From JAAYDI01 sp052034005 (GTDB lineage: Bacteria; Planctomycetota; Planctomycetia; Pirellulales; Pirellulaceae), in NCBI GenBank assembly GCA_052034005.1, contig JBPOJB010000023.1, forward strand, positions 124,001 through 188,000: DNA of 64,000 nucleotides, read 5' to 3'. Below, piece after piece: positions 8,701 to 16,812 of this stretch (position 1 is its first letter; each line of letters begins with the position of its first letter). The notes beneath the pieces were generated by a model. That model did no database searches. It was not told where the DNA came from and saw only the letters and a program-made list of their open reading frames with translations. The translations under genes and the position numbers were made by a program.

Positions 8701-10453
8701 ACAACCGCACTTGGGCCCCGCTGGCCACCCCGACGATGTCAAATGTCAAGTCGCTCAGCCTCGTGAGGTCGTCCGTGCTGGAATAGCCCGAATCGCTGGC
8801 CGCCACCAGGTCCACCGCCGACGGCGCGGCCGGCAGCACGGCAATCGACACCCGTTGGGAGTCGTAGGTGTCGGCCGTGTCCGTCGCGCCGGCCGCCCTG
8901 ACCCGCACCAGCAGCTCCATCGTGCCCACGTAGCCCACGGGCGGCGTGACCGTCACAACCCCGGTTTGGGCGTCCACCGAGAAGCTGTAGTTGACCGTGC
9001 CTTGCTTGACCCCGCTGAAGACAACCGGGTCGCCTTCCACGTCGATCGCCGAGAGCGCAAACGTCGCCGGCGTGTTGGTCGTCGTGCTGATCGGCGGGAT
9101 GTCCGCCAGGTACGGCCCGCCGTTGTAGGGATCCGGCGTCACCGTGACGTGGAATACCTCCACATACTGATGCCCGTCCGAATCCGTGACGGTCACCGTA
9201 ATGTCGGCTTCACCCGCAGCGCCTTCCAGCGCTTTGAGCCTCAGCATGCCGTTCTCGATGTCTTGGAAGATCGTCACAGACTGGATGTTGATCGGCACGG
9301 TCGGGCGATTGCTGCTGTCGGTCGCCGTGGCGGTGATCCCGTCACGCGTGTAGTTCCCCTCGACCAACTGGCCGAAATACGAATGGTTGAAATCGAGATA
9401 TCGGGTGGGTACGTCGGTGATGAAGACCTGCGAGTTGTTCGTGTCGTCCCCCGCCTTGGCCCACGACAGGGCGCCCGCCGTGTTGTGCTGGAGGTCCGGA
9501 TGGAAATGGTCGTCGAAATTGCCCAGCGAGGAGCCGCCGGCGCCCGTGCCGGTCGGATCTCCAAACTGCATCATGAAATCGTCGATCACTCGGTGGACCG
9601 TGATGCTCGGATCGTTGTTCGCCGCGTCGTAGAACCCGGACTGAGCCAACGTGATGAACCGCCCCGTCGCCCTGGGTACCTCGCTCTCAAAGAGATAGAA
9701 CACCATGTCGCCCCAGCCCTGCACCGTGATCCGCGCACTGCGACTGCCCGTCAGGATGCTCGCGGTGACCAGCGACGGATTGCTGCTGACCACCGTATAG
9801 GTCAGCGGGCCCCCGTTCGGATCGTAGCCGTCGAGCCCGATGTGCAGCGGTGAACCGCTATAGAGCGTCGTGTCCGGAATCGGCGCAATGAACGGATTGA
9901 CCGATGTCGGAATGGCCACCCCGGCACGCGCCGACAGCGTCGCAAGCGACAGGACACCCGTCTCGCGCGTGTGGTCCGGGAACTCCCAGGTCGGGAACGA
10001 TGTGATGTTCTCGGCGATGCCTACCGCGTTCAACGTGCGGTTGGGGTTCGTCACCTCGATCGAGGGCAGGAAATCCGCCCCGTCCTCGAACAGCGCCCGC
10101 TGCTCGTTGCAGGCCGGGCACCACACGGCCGTATAAAGCTTCACGCCGGCCGCCGTCAACGCTTTGGCAAAGGCCACCAGATCGTCGGCCGGAGCACTCT
10201 CCCCCTCAGCACCCGACTCCCACGATGGATCCGACGTGGACGGCGCGACGACGCCCGGGGTCCCATCCACCAACGGGTCCCACGGGAGACTGGGGTCCAG
10301 CCCCACGTCGCTCGAGAGCATCAGGCGCCCCTCAAGCGACTCGAACCGGAAAGGCGAACGACTCGACAACCGCCCCGCCTCACGGGGGGCCGCCAACAGC
10401 AGGTGGCGCGCGCGGCTCTTGGAACGACGTAACCGGACCTTTGACTGTCTCAT
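5714..10453 (-). CDS. Giant exported thioredoxin-like / cyclophilin / Ig-repeat protein, 1579 aa
   Basis: Modular cell-surface or secreted protein. In order: a basic N-terminus with the LEPR-type motif FRFESLEGRLMLS (about 36-48); a thioredoxin-like domain (about 91-185) with CPAC at 112-115; a cyclophilin-type prolyl isomerase domain (about 235-395) with HRVIDDFMMQFGDPTGTG and NNSQVFITDVPTRYLD; cadherin/Ig-like modules (about 430-745); a cohesin-like sandwich (about 750-885, VDVGDEFLLKVYVQDLR); four tandem-95 repeats (about 889-1272); an SdrD-B-like module (GYAYIDVNNNGVKE); and a C-terminal region of about 200 residues with an EGEGES stretch. The cyclophilin arginine, FMxQ and histidine positions are kept, with Tyr where most enzymes have Trp. 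ATG at 10453 places the LEPR motif at the usual distance. Confidence 0.88.
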   Translation of the reverse strand: MRQSKVRLRRSKSRARHLLLAAPREAGRLSSRSPFRFESLEGRLMLSSDVGLDPSLPWDPLVDGTPGVVAPSTSDPSWESGAEGESAPADDLVAFAKALTAAGVKLYTAVWCPACNEQRALFEDGADFLPSIEVTNPNRTLNAVGIAENITSFPTWEFPDHTRETGVLSLATLSARAGVAIPTSVNPFIAPIPDTTLYSGSPLHIGLDGYDPNGGPLTYTVVSSNPSLVTASILTGSRSARITVQGWGDMVFYLFESEVPRATGRFITLAQSGFYDAANNDPSITVHRVIDDFMMQFGDPTGTGAGGSSLGNFDDHFHPDLQHNTAGALSWAKAGDDTNNSQVFITDVPTRYLDFNHSYFGQLVEGNYTRDGITATATDSSNRPTVPINIQSVTIFQDIENGMLRLKALEGAAGEADITVTVTDSDGHQYVEVFHVTVTPDPYNGGPYLADIPPISTTTNTPATFALSAIDVEGDPVVFSGVKQGTVNYSFSVDAQTGVVTVTPPVGYVGTMELLVRVRAAGATDTADTYDSQRVSIAVLPAAPSAVDLVAASDSGYSSTDDLTRLSDLTFDIVGVASGAQVRLYHGSTLLGQATASGATVSITTSGLASFADGTYAVHATQVVNGLESEASTPLNVTLDRTPPGDFTSTPPTTATVGVQLTYDAQNPEEGATGATYTLINAPAGASITPATGVLTWTPTGTQLGLQSFAIVMTDAAGNTRQQDLSVEVSSDVMVVFRLEVTDTSGTPITSVDVGDEFLLKVYVQDLRDEPHGVFGAFLDVVYNGLLVSVNGVLQFNETAYPNGQAGSLATAGLIDEAGALSNLKRLGGGEFLVWSLPMKAIGAGIATFTADPADVLPDHDVLLYDLDQAVSSDDIGYGSITLTIHPPFDVNPDTFTVVEDSPATSLDVLANDAFHPGSTGSLTITAVGTPSQGGTVTIAADGKTVLYTPAPDFFGIETFTYTASDGSGEKSAIVTVTVTGTNDDPTAVDDTFVVAEDAVNVVLRVLDNDLIAPDTGETLQVVSVGIPSAGGSVTISAARDSVLYTPAENFYGIETFTYTITDGHGGTSTATVTVTVTEVNDPPLATNDVFTVMEDSVGNTLDVLANDSTQGDEQETLTIVSTTTPNRGGTVTIAEDKLSLIYTPAADFFGTELFQYTISDGHGGTAQASVTVIVTGTNDPPTANDDTATAFKNGPATLIDVLANDSSAPDENETLTIIAVGTPSAGGTVAIVQNGTKIQYTPPANYSGTETFTYTITDPGGATATATVTVTVSEYIPSSLSGYAYIDVNNNGVKEAVETPLCGIIMTLSGVSSTGAAVNMTATTDARGYYEFTQLAPGTYKIRQTQPEFLIDGIVSGGALGTATAANELTVVLAQNVNGQNLNFGERGRKAAYISIFDFCASTPRDSVLATANPAGTGQWYAIQRGWSQAQTLALQLQANQTSAKLLASTASSSSTHSTMLDFLDPRQVQRLGVSGATQLVRIVAAPSVLFPNVMCATCGPAHGEAEGEGESVTTVLMAATPADAYRATELLMAQSEAAQDGGFGGEPWLDYLRPDGHDYAETLDSILAEQEADSLLD
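6640..7785 (-). repeat. Four tandem-95 (Ig-like) repeats inside the giant exported protein
   Basis: Four consecutive copies of about 95 codons. Each contains a recognisable series: a DxFTVxED-type opening, LDVLANDS, a GTPSxGGTVTI strand, YTPAxDFxGxETFTYT and a closing TVTVTVT strand followed by an NDxP linker. The copies differ in sequence, so this is an old expansion rather than a recent tandem duplication. Confidence 0.8.
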
Positions 10454-10974
10454 CGCTGTGTTCTGTTCCGCAATAGAAACTTCAGAAGTGATACTCGCCT
10501 TCCAGGATAAACCAGACCGGCGGACGTGTCAGCAAAAACGTCGCGTTACCTCAACGCCCTGTTGACTCTCCGCATCGTCGGCCGCCACTGCCAATGCCCG
10601 ATCCGGCCACCTAGGGGCCCTCTATGGGTGCAGCCAGGAATCAGCAATCGGCGTACCGCTTGAAAACCACTACCTCGAAAGAACTGTCTCTCCGGCTAGG
10701 CCGTGATTGGGTTTCGGCGACCGGCAGGCTCCCGCGGGGGGTACGACCGTTGGCGGGTGGCCGTGGCCGTTCCTTGTGCGACTCTGCTCTTCGGCTTCGG
10801 GGGTCGATGTGCGGTGGATCAGCGGAGGTGAACCGCGGTCGCAGGCCCGCGTAATGGAGAGTATAGTGCGTAGAGGCCTGGCGCGCTGGGGCGCGTGCCC
10901 GGCGCGAGGCGGCGGTTGCCCGCGATGGGCGAGGGTGGCCGGGACAGCGACGGCGAATCAGAGGGACGGGCGTC
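10454..10974. other. Intergenic region with no supported gene (521 bp)
   Basis: This separates the giant minus-strand gene from the plus-strand M50 protease gene. Short open frames exist but lack ribosome sites and recognisable products. A TATAGT hexamer at 10862-10867 resembles a -10 element for the protease gene but has no convincing -35 partner. No tRNA-like or terminator-like fold was seen. Confidence 0.5.
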
Positions 10975-12069
10975 ATGCGTGACCCGTTTCAGTGGGGCAT
11001 TGGGATCGGGCGATGGGGCGGCTTGGCCGTCCGGCTGCATGTTCTGTTTCTCGCGTTTGCCGCGGCGACGCTTTACTATTATTGGCCCGGTGCGGCGGAA
11101 GTGGGTGGGCGCGATCTATCCTGGATTGTGCTGGTGGCGATGCTGCTCCTGTTCGCGAGCGTGTTGGTCCACGAGTTAGCCCATGCGTTAGTGGCCCGGC
11201 GTTTCCGCGCGGCGCCGGACACGATCACCCTGGGTCCGCTGGGAGGTCTGACGGCATGGCGGTCCTTGGCGGATCCGCGTGCTGAGTTGGCGCTGCTCGC
11301 CGTCGGCCCGCTGGCCAACCTGGCGCTGGCTCTGGCGCTGGCCGTGGTCGTGTTGGCGGTGCAGCCTGACCAGGATCTCGGATCGCTGTTCAATCCGTTA
11401 GCGCCGGCATTGCCCGCATGGCCGTCGCAATGGCCGGTGGCCATGGTGACGGTCGCGTTGTGGATCAACTGGTTGCTGTTCCTGATCAACATCCTGCCGG
11501 CGCACCCATTTGATGGTGCGCGGATTCTGCGCGGCCTGTTGCGGCTGACCTATCCGGCCTGGAGTGCGCAGCGCGTGGCGGAAGTGATTGCCGCCGTAGC
11601 CGTGGGGCTCTCCGTGGCATTTGCCGCGCTCAGTGCGGTGTTGGCCAAGCACGCGACCGGCACCGTCGGGCCCCCCGCCTTCCCCATCTGGTCGGTGTTG
11701 CTGTTGCTGGCAATTGTGTTGCTCGTCAGTGCGCGGCGCGAGCTGCTGGATATCGACCGGCGTTTGGTGACCGGGACGCCGGCGCGGGTCGGCGACGAGG
11801 CGGGCCTCGAGTTGGACACGGTGTCCACGGCGCGGGCCGCGCGGCTGCCCGGGCCGCCGCCTCCCGCGGGTCCGGCCTGGGGCCTGGAGGACTCGTCGGC
11901 GGGCCAGCGCGCGGATCTGGATGAAATCGAGGCGGAAGAGGAGCGGCAGGTTGACGGGATCTTGTCGAGACTCCATGCTCACGGCATGGACAGCCTGACG
12001 GCCGCCGAGCGCAGGTTGCTGGATCGCGTCAGTGCCCGCTACCGAAGTCGCCTGGGCAAGCGATCGTGA
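10975..12069 (+). CDS. Site-2 (M50 family) membrane metalloprotease, 364 aa
   Basis: Intramembrane zinc protease of the SpoIVFB-like M50 group. HELAH at residues 66-70 provides two zinc ligands and the general base. The second site, NILPAHPFDGARIL, carries Asp180; the usual NPxDG core reads HPFDG here. Hydrophobic helices lie at about 20-38, 48-68, 100-125, 148-168, 200-220 and 235-255. A hydrophilic tail of about 100 residues (from about 265) with an acidic EIEAEEERQ segment is longer than in minimal relatives. It is followed after 26 bases by the FHA/GAF/cyclase gene, so the two are probably cotranscribed. Substrate unknown. Confidence 0.9.
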   Translation: MRDPFQWGIGIGRWGGLAVRLHVLFLAFAAATLYYYWPGAAEVGGRDLSWIVLVAMLLLFASVLVHELAHALVARRFRAAPDTITLGPLGGLTAWRSLADPRAELALLAVGPLANLALALALAVVVLAVQPDQDLGSLFNPLAPALPAWPSQWPVAMVTVALWINWLLFLINILPAHPFDGARILRGLLRLTYPAWSAQRVAEVIAAVAVGLSVAFAALSAVLAKHATGTVGPPAFPIWSVLLLLAIVLLVSARRELLDIDRRLVTGTPARVGDEAGLELDTVSTARAARLPGPPPPAGPAWGLEDSSAGQRADLDEIEAEEERQVDGILSRLHAHGMDSLTAAERRLLDRVSARYRSRLGKRS

Positions 12070-12095
12070 CGGCCGTGAAATGAGCGACCGGGACC

Positions 12096-13883
12096 ATGCC
12101 AGACCTCATCGCGCAAGGTGCGGATCCCCGACACCGCTGGCGGCGCACGCTGATCGCCCATCTGCCGATCGTCCTGGGGCGCGCCGGTGGTGGGAGCTGG
12201 GACGTGCCCTGGGATACACAGATCTCGCGCCGCCATGCGCTGTTGGTCTGGAACAACGAGTTCCTGCAGGTGACGCGGCTCGAGACGGCGCGCAACCCGG
12301 TGTTCTTCCGCGGCCGGCAGCAGCAGGCGTTCCCCGTCCACACGGGCGAGCATTTCGTGATCGGCGGCACGACCTTCTCGATCTCCGATGAACGGGTGGC
12401 CGTGAGCGCCGATTCGCCTCCCGCGGCCAGCGAGCAGGCCTTCAGCTCGGCGTTCCTGCAGAGCGTCGCCTATCGCAACGCGGACCAGCGGATCGAGGTG
12501 CTCAGCCGGCTCCCGGAAGTCATCTCCGGCGCGACCAACGACCAGGAGCTGTTCGTGCGGCTGATCGGTCTGCTGTTGACCGGGATCGCGCGGGCGACGG
12601 CGGCGGCCATTGTCGCGGTGCGCGGCGGTGAACCGGGCGAGTCGACGATCGAGATTCTGCACTGGGACCGGCGCAGCGAGCACCGGGGGCCGTTCTCGCC
12701 CAGCGCCCGGCTGATCCGCAACGCGGTGGAGAGCGGCAAGAGCGTGGTCAGCATCTGGAATCGGGCGCGTCCGCAGACCACCGCCACGTTCACCGACCAG
12801 GACGACTTGGATTGGGCGTTCTGCACGCCCGTGTTGGGCGAGGCGTGTCCGGGCTGGGCCATCTACCTGACCGGCCGTTTCGATCCGCAGACGCGCATGG
12901 CGGCCTCCAATCGCGGCGCGGAGGAGCTTCAGGACGAATTGAAATTCACCGAGCTGGCGGCCACGACGTTGCACAACCTGCGCGAGGTGCGGCTGCTGGA
13001 ACACCGCAGTTCGTCGCTCCGCCCGTTCTTCTCACCGATCGTCCTGGAAGCGTTGGCCGGACAGGATCCCGACGAGGTCCTGGCGCCGCGCGAGGCCCTG
13101 GTTTCCGTGCTGTTCTGCGACCTCCGCGGTTTCTCGTTGCGGAGCGAGCTGGACGCGGGCGACCTGCGCGGCCTGCTCAACCGCGTGAGCCGGGCCCTGG
13201 GCGTCATGACGCGCTGCATTCTGGCCGAGGGCGGAGTGGTCGGGGACTTCCACGGAGACGCCGCCATGGGGTTCTGGGGCTGGCCGATCGAACAGCCGGA
13301 TTCGGTGGAGCGCGCCTGCCGGGCGGCGTTGAACATCCGGGCCGCGTTCGATGAGGTCTCACAGCGCGACGAGCATCCGCTGACCGATTTCCGCGTGGGG
13401 ATCGGCGTGGCCACCGGCCCGGCCGTGGCCGGCAAGATCGGCACGGTGGACCAGGTCAAGGTCACGGTGTTCGGACCGGTCGTGAACCTGGCTGCGCGGC
13501 TCGAGACGATGACCAAAGTGCTCCGCGCACCGCTGCTGATCGACGATCAGACGGCGGCCTATGTGCGGGCCCGGATGTCGCCCGCCATGGCGCGCGTCCG
13601 GCGCGTGGCCCGAGTGCGTCCTTACGGGATGAAGACCGCGGTCGAGGTGAGCGAGCTGCTACCGCCGGCGTCCGCCTTTCCGCAGCTGACCGACGCGCAT
13701 ATCGCCGCCTACGAACGGGCACTCGACGCGCTCCAAGCCCGGGACTGGGAAGCCGCCTTCCAATGGCTGCATCAGGTGCCCGCCGAAGACCGCGTCAAAG
13801 ACTACCTGACGGTGTTCATTGCCCAGCACAACCGCATGCCGCCGCCCAATTGGGACGGCGTCATCCCGATCGGCTCGAAATGA
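12096..13883 (+). CDS. FHA-GAF-class III nucleotide cyclase, 595 aa
   Basis: Predicted cyclic-nucleotide signalling enzyme. An FHA domain (about residues 20-105) shows the phosphothreonine-pocket segment ISRRHALLVW. A GAF-like sensor domain follows (about 135-290). A class III adenylate/guanylate cyclase domain spans about 330-515. The first metal-binding Asp lies in VLFCDLRGFS and the second in GDFHGDAAMGFWG. VFGPVVNLAARLETM supplies the conserved Asn/Arg area. The FHA domain suggests recruitment by phosphorylated partners, and the sensor may bind a small ligand. Cyclic product (cAMP or cGMP) cannot be assigned from sequence alone. Confidence 0.9.
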   Translation: MPDLIAQGADPRHRWRRTLIAHLPIVLGRAGGGSWDVPWDTQISRRHALLVWNNEFLQVTRLETARNPVFFRGRQQQAFPVHTGEHFVIGGTTFSISDERVAVSADSPPAASEQAFSSAFLQSVAYRNADQRIEVLSRLPEVISGATNDQELFVRLIGLLLTGIARATAAAIVAVRGGEPGESTIEILHWDRRSEHRGPFSPSARLIRNAVESGKSVVSIWNRARPQTTATFTDQDDLDWAFCTPVLGEACPGWAIYLTGRFDPQTRMAASNRGAEELQDELKFTELAATTLHNLREVRLLEHRSSSLRPFFSPIVLEALAGQDPDEVLAPREALVSVLFCDLRGFSLRSELDAGDLRGLLNRVSRALGVMTRCILAEGGVVGDFHGDAAMGFWGWPIEQPDSVERACRAALNIRAAFDEVSQRDEHPLTDFRVGIGVATGPAVAGKIGTVDQVKVTVFGPVVNLAARLETMTKVLRAPLLIDDQTAAYVRARMSPAMARVRRVARVRPYGMKTAVEVSELLPPASAFPQLTDAHIAAYERALDALQARDWEAAFQWLHQVPAEDRVKDYLTVFIAQHNRMPPPNWDGVIPIGSK

Positions 13884-13890
13884 GCCGGCC

Positions 13891-14859
13891 TCAATGGCCC
13901 TCACGATTCTGCCGCTCCAGGATCGTCGCCAGGTGCGCCGCCACCGAGCCCGGCAGGACTTGAAGGTTGTAGCCGCCCTCCAACATGCTCACCACGCGAC
14001 CCGCCGCATACTGGTCCGCCACGTCGAGCGTCCGTGCGGTCAACTCCGCGAAATCCTCATCCTCCAGGCCCAAGGCCCCCACCGGATCCTCCGCGTGCGC
14101 GTCGAACCCGGCGCTGATCAAGACCAGCTGCGGACGTATCCGGTCCGCCAGGGCGGCCAGCGCCTGAGCGAATCGTGCATGGTACTCCTTGCGCGGCGTG
14201 CCGAACCGGATGGGGAGGTTGCGCGTCGTGCCCAGCCCCGGGCCGCCGCCCGTCTCGTCTTCCGCACCCGTGCCCGGGTAGAACGGCCAACGGTGGATGG
14301 AGAGGAACCCGACACGTTCGTCCTCCCAGAACGTGGCCTGGGTACCGTTGCCGTGGTGCACGTCCCAATCGACGATCAGCACGCGGTCCAGCGCCAGTTC
14401 CACCGTGGCGACCCGGGCCGCAATGGCCACATTGTTGAACAGGCAGAACCCCATGGCGGACCGTTCCAGCGCGTGATGCCCCGGCGGGCGCACCAGGCAC
14501 AGCGCCTGGCGGTCCTCGCCTCGCACGATCCGCCGCACCGCGTCCACCACGGCGCCGGCCGCCGAAAGCGCCACCTGAAACGAGTCGCGGCTGACCACGG
14601 TGTCCGACTCCAGGTACCCGCCGCCGCGCGCACTGAACCGCTCCACACTCTCCACGTAGGCCCGATGGTGGACGCGCTCGAGCGCCACGCGGTCGACCGG
14701 TTCCCAGGCCGGCCGGCCGCACCGCCGGTCCAGCCCCTCCGCCTCCAGACGTGCGGTAATGCTCCGGAGCCGGGCCGCACATTCCGGATGGGCCCCCGTC
14801 TCGTGGCTCAGGAAGATCGGATCGTCGTAAAGGAGTGTCATCACACCGAGCATACGCAT
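13891..14859 (-). CDS. Histone deacetylase / acetoin-utilisation family deacetylase, 322 aa
   Basis: Zinc hydrolase of the arginase-deacetylase fold; bacterial members deacetylate proteins, polyamines or small amides. Motifs visible include RPPGHHALERSAMGFCLFNN (the histidine dyad at about residues 145-146), the zinc site VLIVDWDVHHGNGTQ, and LVLISAGFDAHAEDPVG with the second metal Asp. The C-terminal SMLEGGYN motif is present. Length suits the family. The ATG at 14859 has AGAGGG upstream; two later in-frame ATGs are possible. It converges with the cyclase gene eight bases away. The physiological substrate cannot be inferred. Confidence 0.93.
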   Translation of the reverse strand: MRMLGVMTLLYDDPIFLSHETGAHPECAARLRSITARLEAEGLDRRCGRPAWEPVDRVALERVHHRAYVESVERFSARGGGYLESDTVVSRDSFQVALSAAGAVVDAVRRIVRGEDRQALCLVRPPGHHALERSAMGFCLFNNVAIAARVATVELALDRVLIVDWDVHHGNGTQATFWEDERVGFLSIHRWPFYPGTGAEDETGGGPGLGTTRNLPIRFGTPRKEYHARFAQALAALADRIRPQLVLISAGFDAHAEDPVGALGLEDEDFAELTARTLDVADQYAAGRVVSMLEGGYNLQVLPGSVAAHLATILERQNREGH

Positions 14860-14929
14860 GCGGGTGGCCCTCTGTCAAACGCCGCGACAGCGGACCCCGC
14901 ACCCCGCTTGGGAGTGGCCAGACGCCAAG

Positions 14930-14959
14930 TTGACAATCAATGCGCCTCACGAGTAGTCT
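14930..14959 (+). promoter_or_regulatory. Predicted promoter of the HEAT-like exported protein gene
   Basis: A perfect -35 hexamer TTGACA (14930-14935), an 18-base spacer and TAGTCT (14954-14959, a weaker 3/6 -10). Transcription would begin near 14966, with an untranslated leader of about 120 bases before the ATG at 15085. Confidence 0.4.
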
Positions 14960-15084
14960 AGAAGTAGCCTCGACGAGGGAACAAATCGAGTTGCCGCAAT
15001 CTGCATGTCAGCTCAAGCGCGCGCGCCCGGTGTGCTGTTCTGCCTGGAACCCAGGGCGAAGATGATCCGAGGGAGACGCAGTCC

Positions 15085-16791
15085 ATGTTGATCTATGGCC
15101 GCCCGTTCCGCTTGTTCGGCACCGTCCGGTCGGCGCTGTGCGTATTGATCGGTTGTCTCTGTGTGGCCGGGTTGGCCCGGCTGGCCGTCGCCCAGGAGCC
15201 GCCATCGTACACCTGGGATACGGTCGGTGAGGATTACGCCGACCGCATCAAGGTGAACACCAAGGAGGCCGAGAAGAACAGCATCATCATGGGCCGCGGG
15301 GCCGCCGGGGGCAGCCTGGTGGCGCTGGACAACTGGTACACGCAGTATCTGTTCCCGTCGATGGCCGTCGCGGAGAACTTCGGCGACATGGCGCAGAAGC
15401 GGTTGTCACTGGCCACGGACTTGGAACGGACCACCGAACCGAACCTGCATCAGCATCTGGTCGACCTCGCTTACAACGAGGCGGTCAAGCGCGTGACGGG
15501 CAACTACCATCCGTTTGTCCGTTACAACGCGATGCTGATCATCGGAAACCTGAATCAAACGGAGAAGGTGAACCTGGGCGGCGTCATTTATCCGCCGGTC
15601 CGCCTGCCCCGCGCGCTGGACTTCCTGATCGATCAACTGAGAGAGCCGGATCAGGACCTGGAAATCCAGGTGGGCGCGCTGATCGGAATCTGGCGGCACC
15701 TGAACCTGGTGCGTGTACGGCCCTCCGATCAACCGATCCCGGAGGCGCGGCGGGCGGAAATCGCGTCGCTGGCCAGGACCATCCTCGAAGAGAAGACTGC
15801 GTCGGAGGACGCTTCTTCGTCGCAGCACACCTGGTTGCGCCGCCGCGCGGCCGACGTATTGAGCGTCCTGGGTGAGGTGGGTGCCAACCGCGAGAACTTC
15901 GACAGTCTCGTCCGGGTTGTGGCCGATGCCGAGGAGCCGCTCTCACTGCGCTGCACGGCCGCCGAGGCGCTGGGGAACCTGGTGTACACCGACGTGACCG
16001 GCATCGATGCGGTAGCCACGGCTCGACAACTCGGCGCATTGGCCGCTTTCGCCTGCCGCACGGAAGACAAGCGCGCCAAGGACGAGCAGAAGGCACTGGA
16101 GGAAGAACTGATGCGGACCGTCCGCGGCGGCTACGGCGGCATGCCCGGCAGCGGCTTGGGCGGGTACACGGGCCCGGCGACCGGCAGCAGTGGCGGTCCG
16201 CGGCGGAGGCCGGGCTCGGCCGGGGCAGGCAGCGGCAGCGCGTCAGGCGCTGGTATGAGCATGCCCGGCAGCCTGGGCGGTGAAGGAAGCACGATGCCGG
16301 GTGGCAGCTTTTTCGGGTCCGGCAGCGGCTATGGCATGGGCAGAGCCTTCGGCGCCGGCGGTGACTCGGATGAGATGAAAGAACTGATCGAGCAGACGCG
16401 TCGGCGACTGAAGTACCCGTTGGCGTGCACGCTTCAGGGCGTCCGAGGGACCGAGCAGAAAACGGCGGCGGGAGCGGCCCCGACGCTCGGTGCGATCGGG
16501 AGCCTGGCGGCCGACGACCAACAGAAGGCGGAGATCTTGAAGATCGTCGCGGCCCTCGACGCGATCGTGAAGGCGAGCGACTCGCAGAAGAACGGGCTGG
16601 CCAAGATGCTCGACGAGGTGCGAGACAAAACGCGCGATCTGGAAAAACTTCTGCCCAACGTCGTGCCCGCGGCGGAACAGTCGGCGGACGATGATGACCT
16701 GCCCGGCACGGTGGCCACGCCGGACGCGGAGGCGCACGCGGAGCAGGCGCAGCCGGCCGACGCCAGCGATCCCGCGAAGAAGGCCGGGTAG
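15085..16791 (+). CDS. Exported alpha-helical repeat (HEAT-like) protein, 568 aa
   Basis: Signal peptide at residues 1-37 ending AVAQ. Residues about 80-320 form repeated amphipathic helices of HEAT/ARM character (for example VRYNAMLIIGNLNQ, WLRRRAADVLSVLGEVG, LRCTAAEALGNLVY), which suggests a binding scaffold. A low-complexity Gly/Ser/Met linker (about 345-430) contains repeats of MPGSxLGG type. A final helical segment (about 430-530) precedes an acidic Ala-rich tail. No enzyme motif is seen. Exact role unknown; envelope scaffold is the best guess. GAGGGAG lies upstream of the ATG. Confidence 0.8.
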   Translation: MLIYGRPFRLFGTVRSALCVLIGCLCVAGLARLAVAQEPPSYTWDTVGEDYADRIKVNTKEAEKNSIIMGRGAAGGSLVALDNWYTQYLFPSMAVAENFGDMAQKRLSLATDLERTTEPNLHQHLVDLAYNEAVKRVTGNYHPFVRYNAMLIIGNLNQTEKVNLGGVIYPPVRLPRALDFLIDQLREPDQDLEIQVGALIGIWRHLNLVRVRPSDQPIPEARRAEIASLARTILEEKTASEDASSSQHTWLRRRAADVLSVLGEVGANRENFDSLVRVVADAEEPLSLRCTAAEALGNLVYTDVTGIDAVATARQLGALAAFACRTEDKRAKDEQKALEEELMRTVRGGYGGMPGSGLGGYTGPATGSSGGPRRRPGSAGAGSGSASGAGMSMPGSLGGEGSTMPGGSFFGSGSGYGMGRAFGAGGDSDEMKELIEQTRRRLKYPLACTLQGVRGTEQKTAAGAAPTLGAIGSLAADDQQKAEILKIVAALDAIVKASDSQKNGLAKMLDEVRDKTRDLEKLLPNVVPAAEQSADDDDLPGTVATPDAEAHAEQAQPADASDPAKKAG

Positions 16792-16812
16792 AGCCAGCAC
16801 CCGTGTCGCCGT

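Noticed and set aside
5777..9853. Long open frame antisense to the giant exported protein
   Set aside because: Arg/Gly/His-rich composition with no recognisable motif, and the opposite strand encodes clear thioredoxin-like, cyclophilin and Ig-like domains.
10454..10974. tRNA or other structural RNA in the 521-bp gap
   Set aside because: No T-arm motif on either strand and no sustained stem pattern or terminator.
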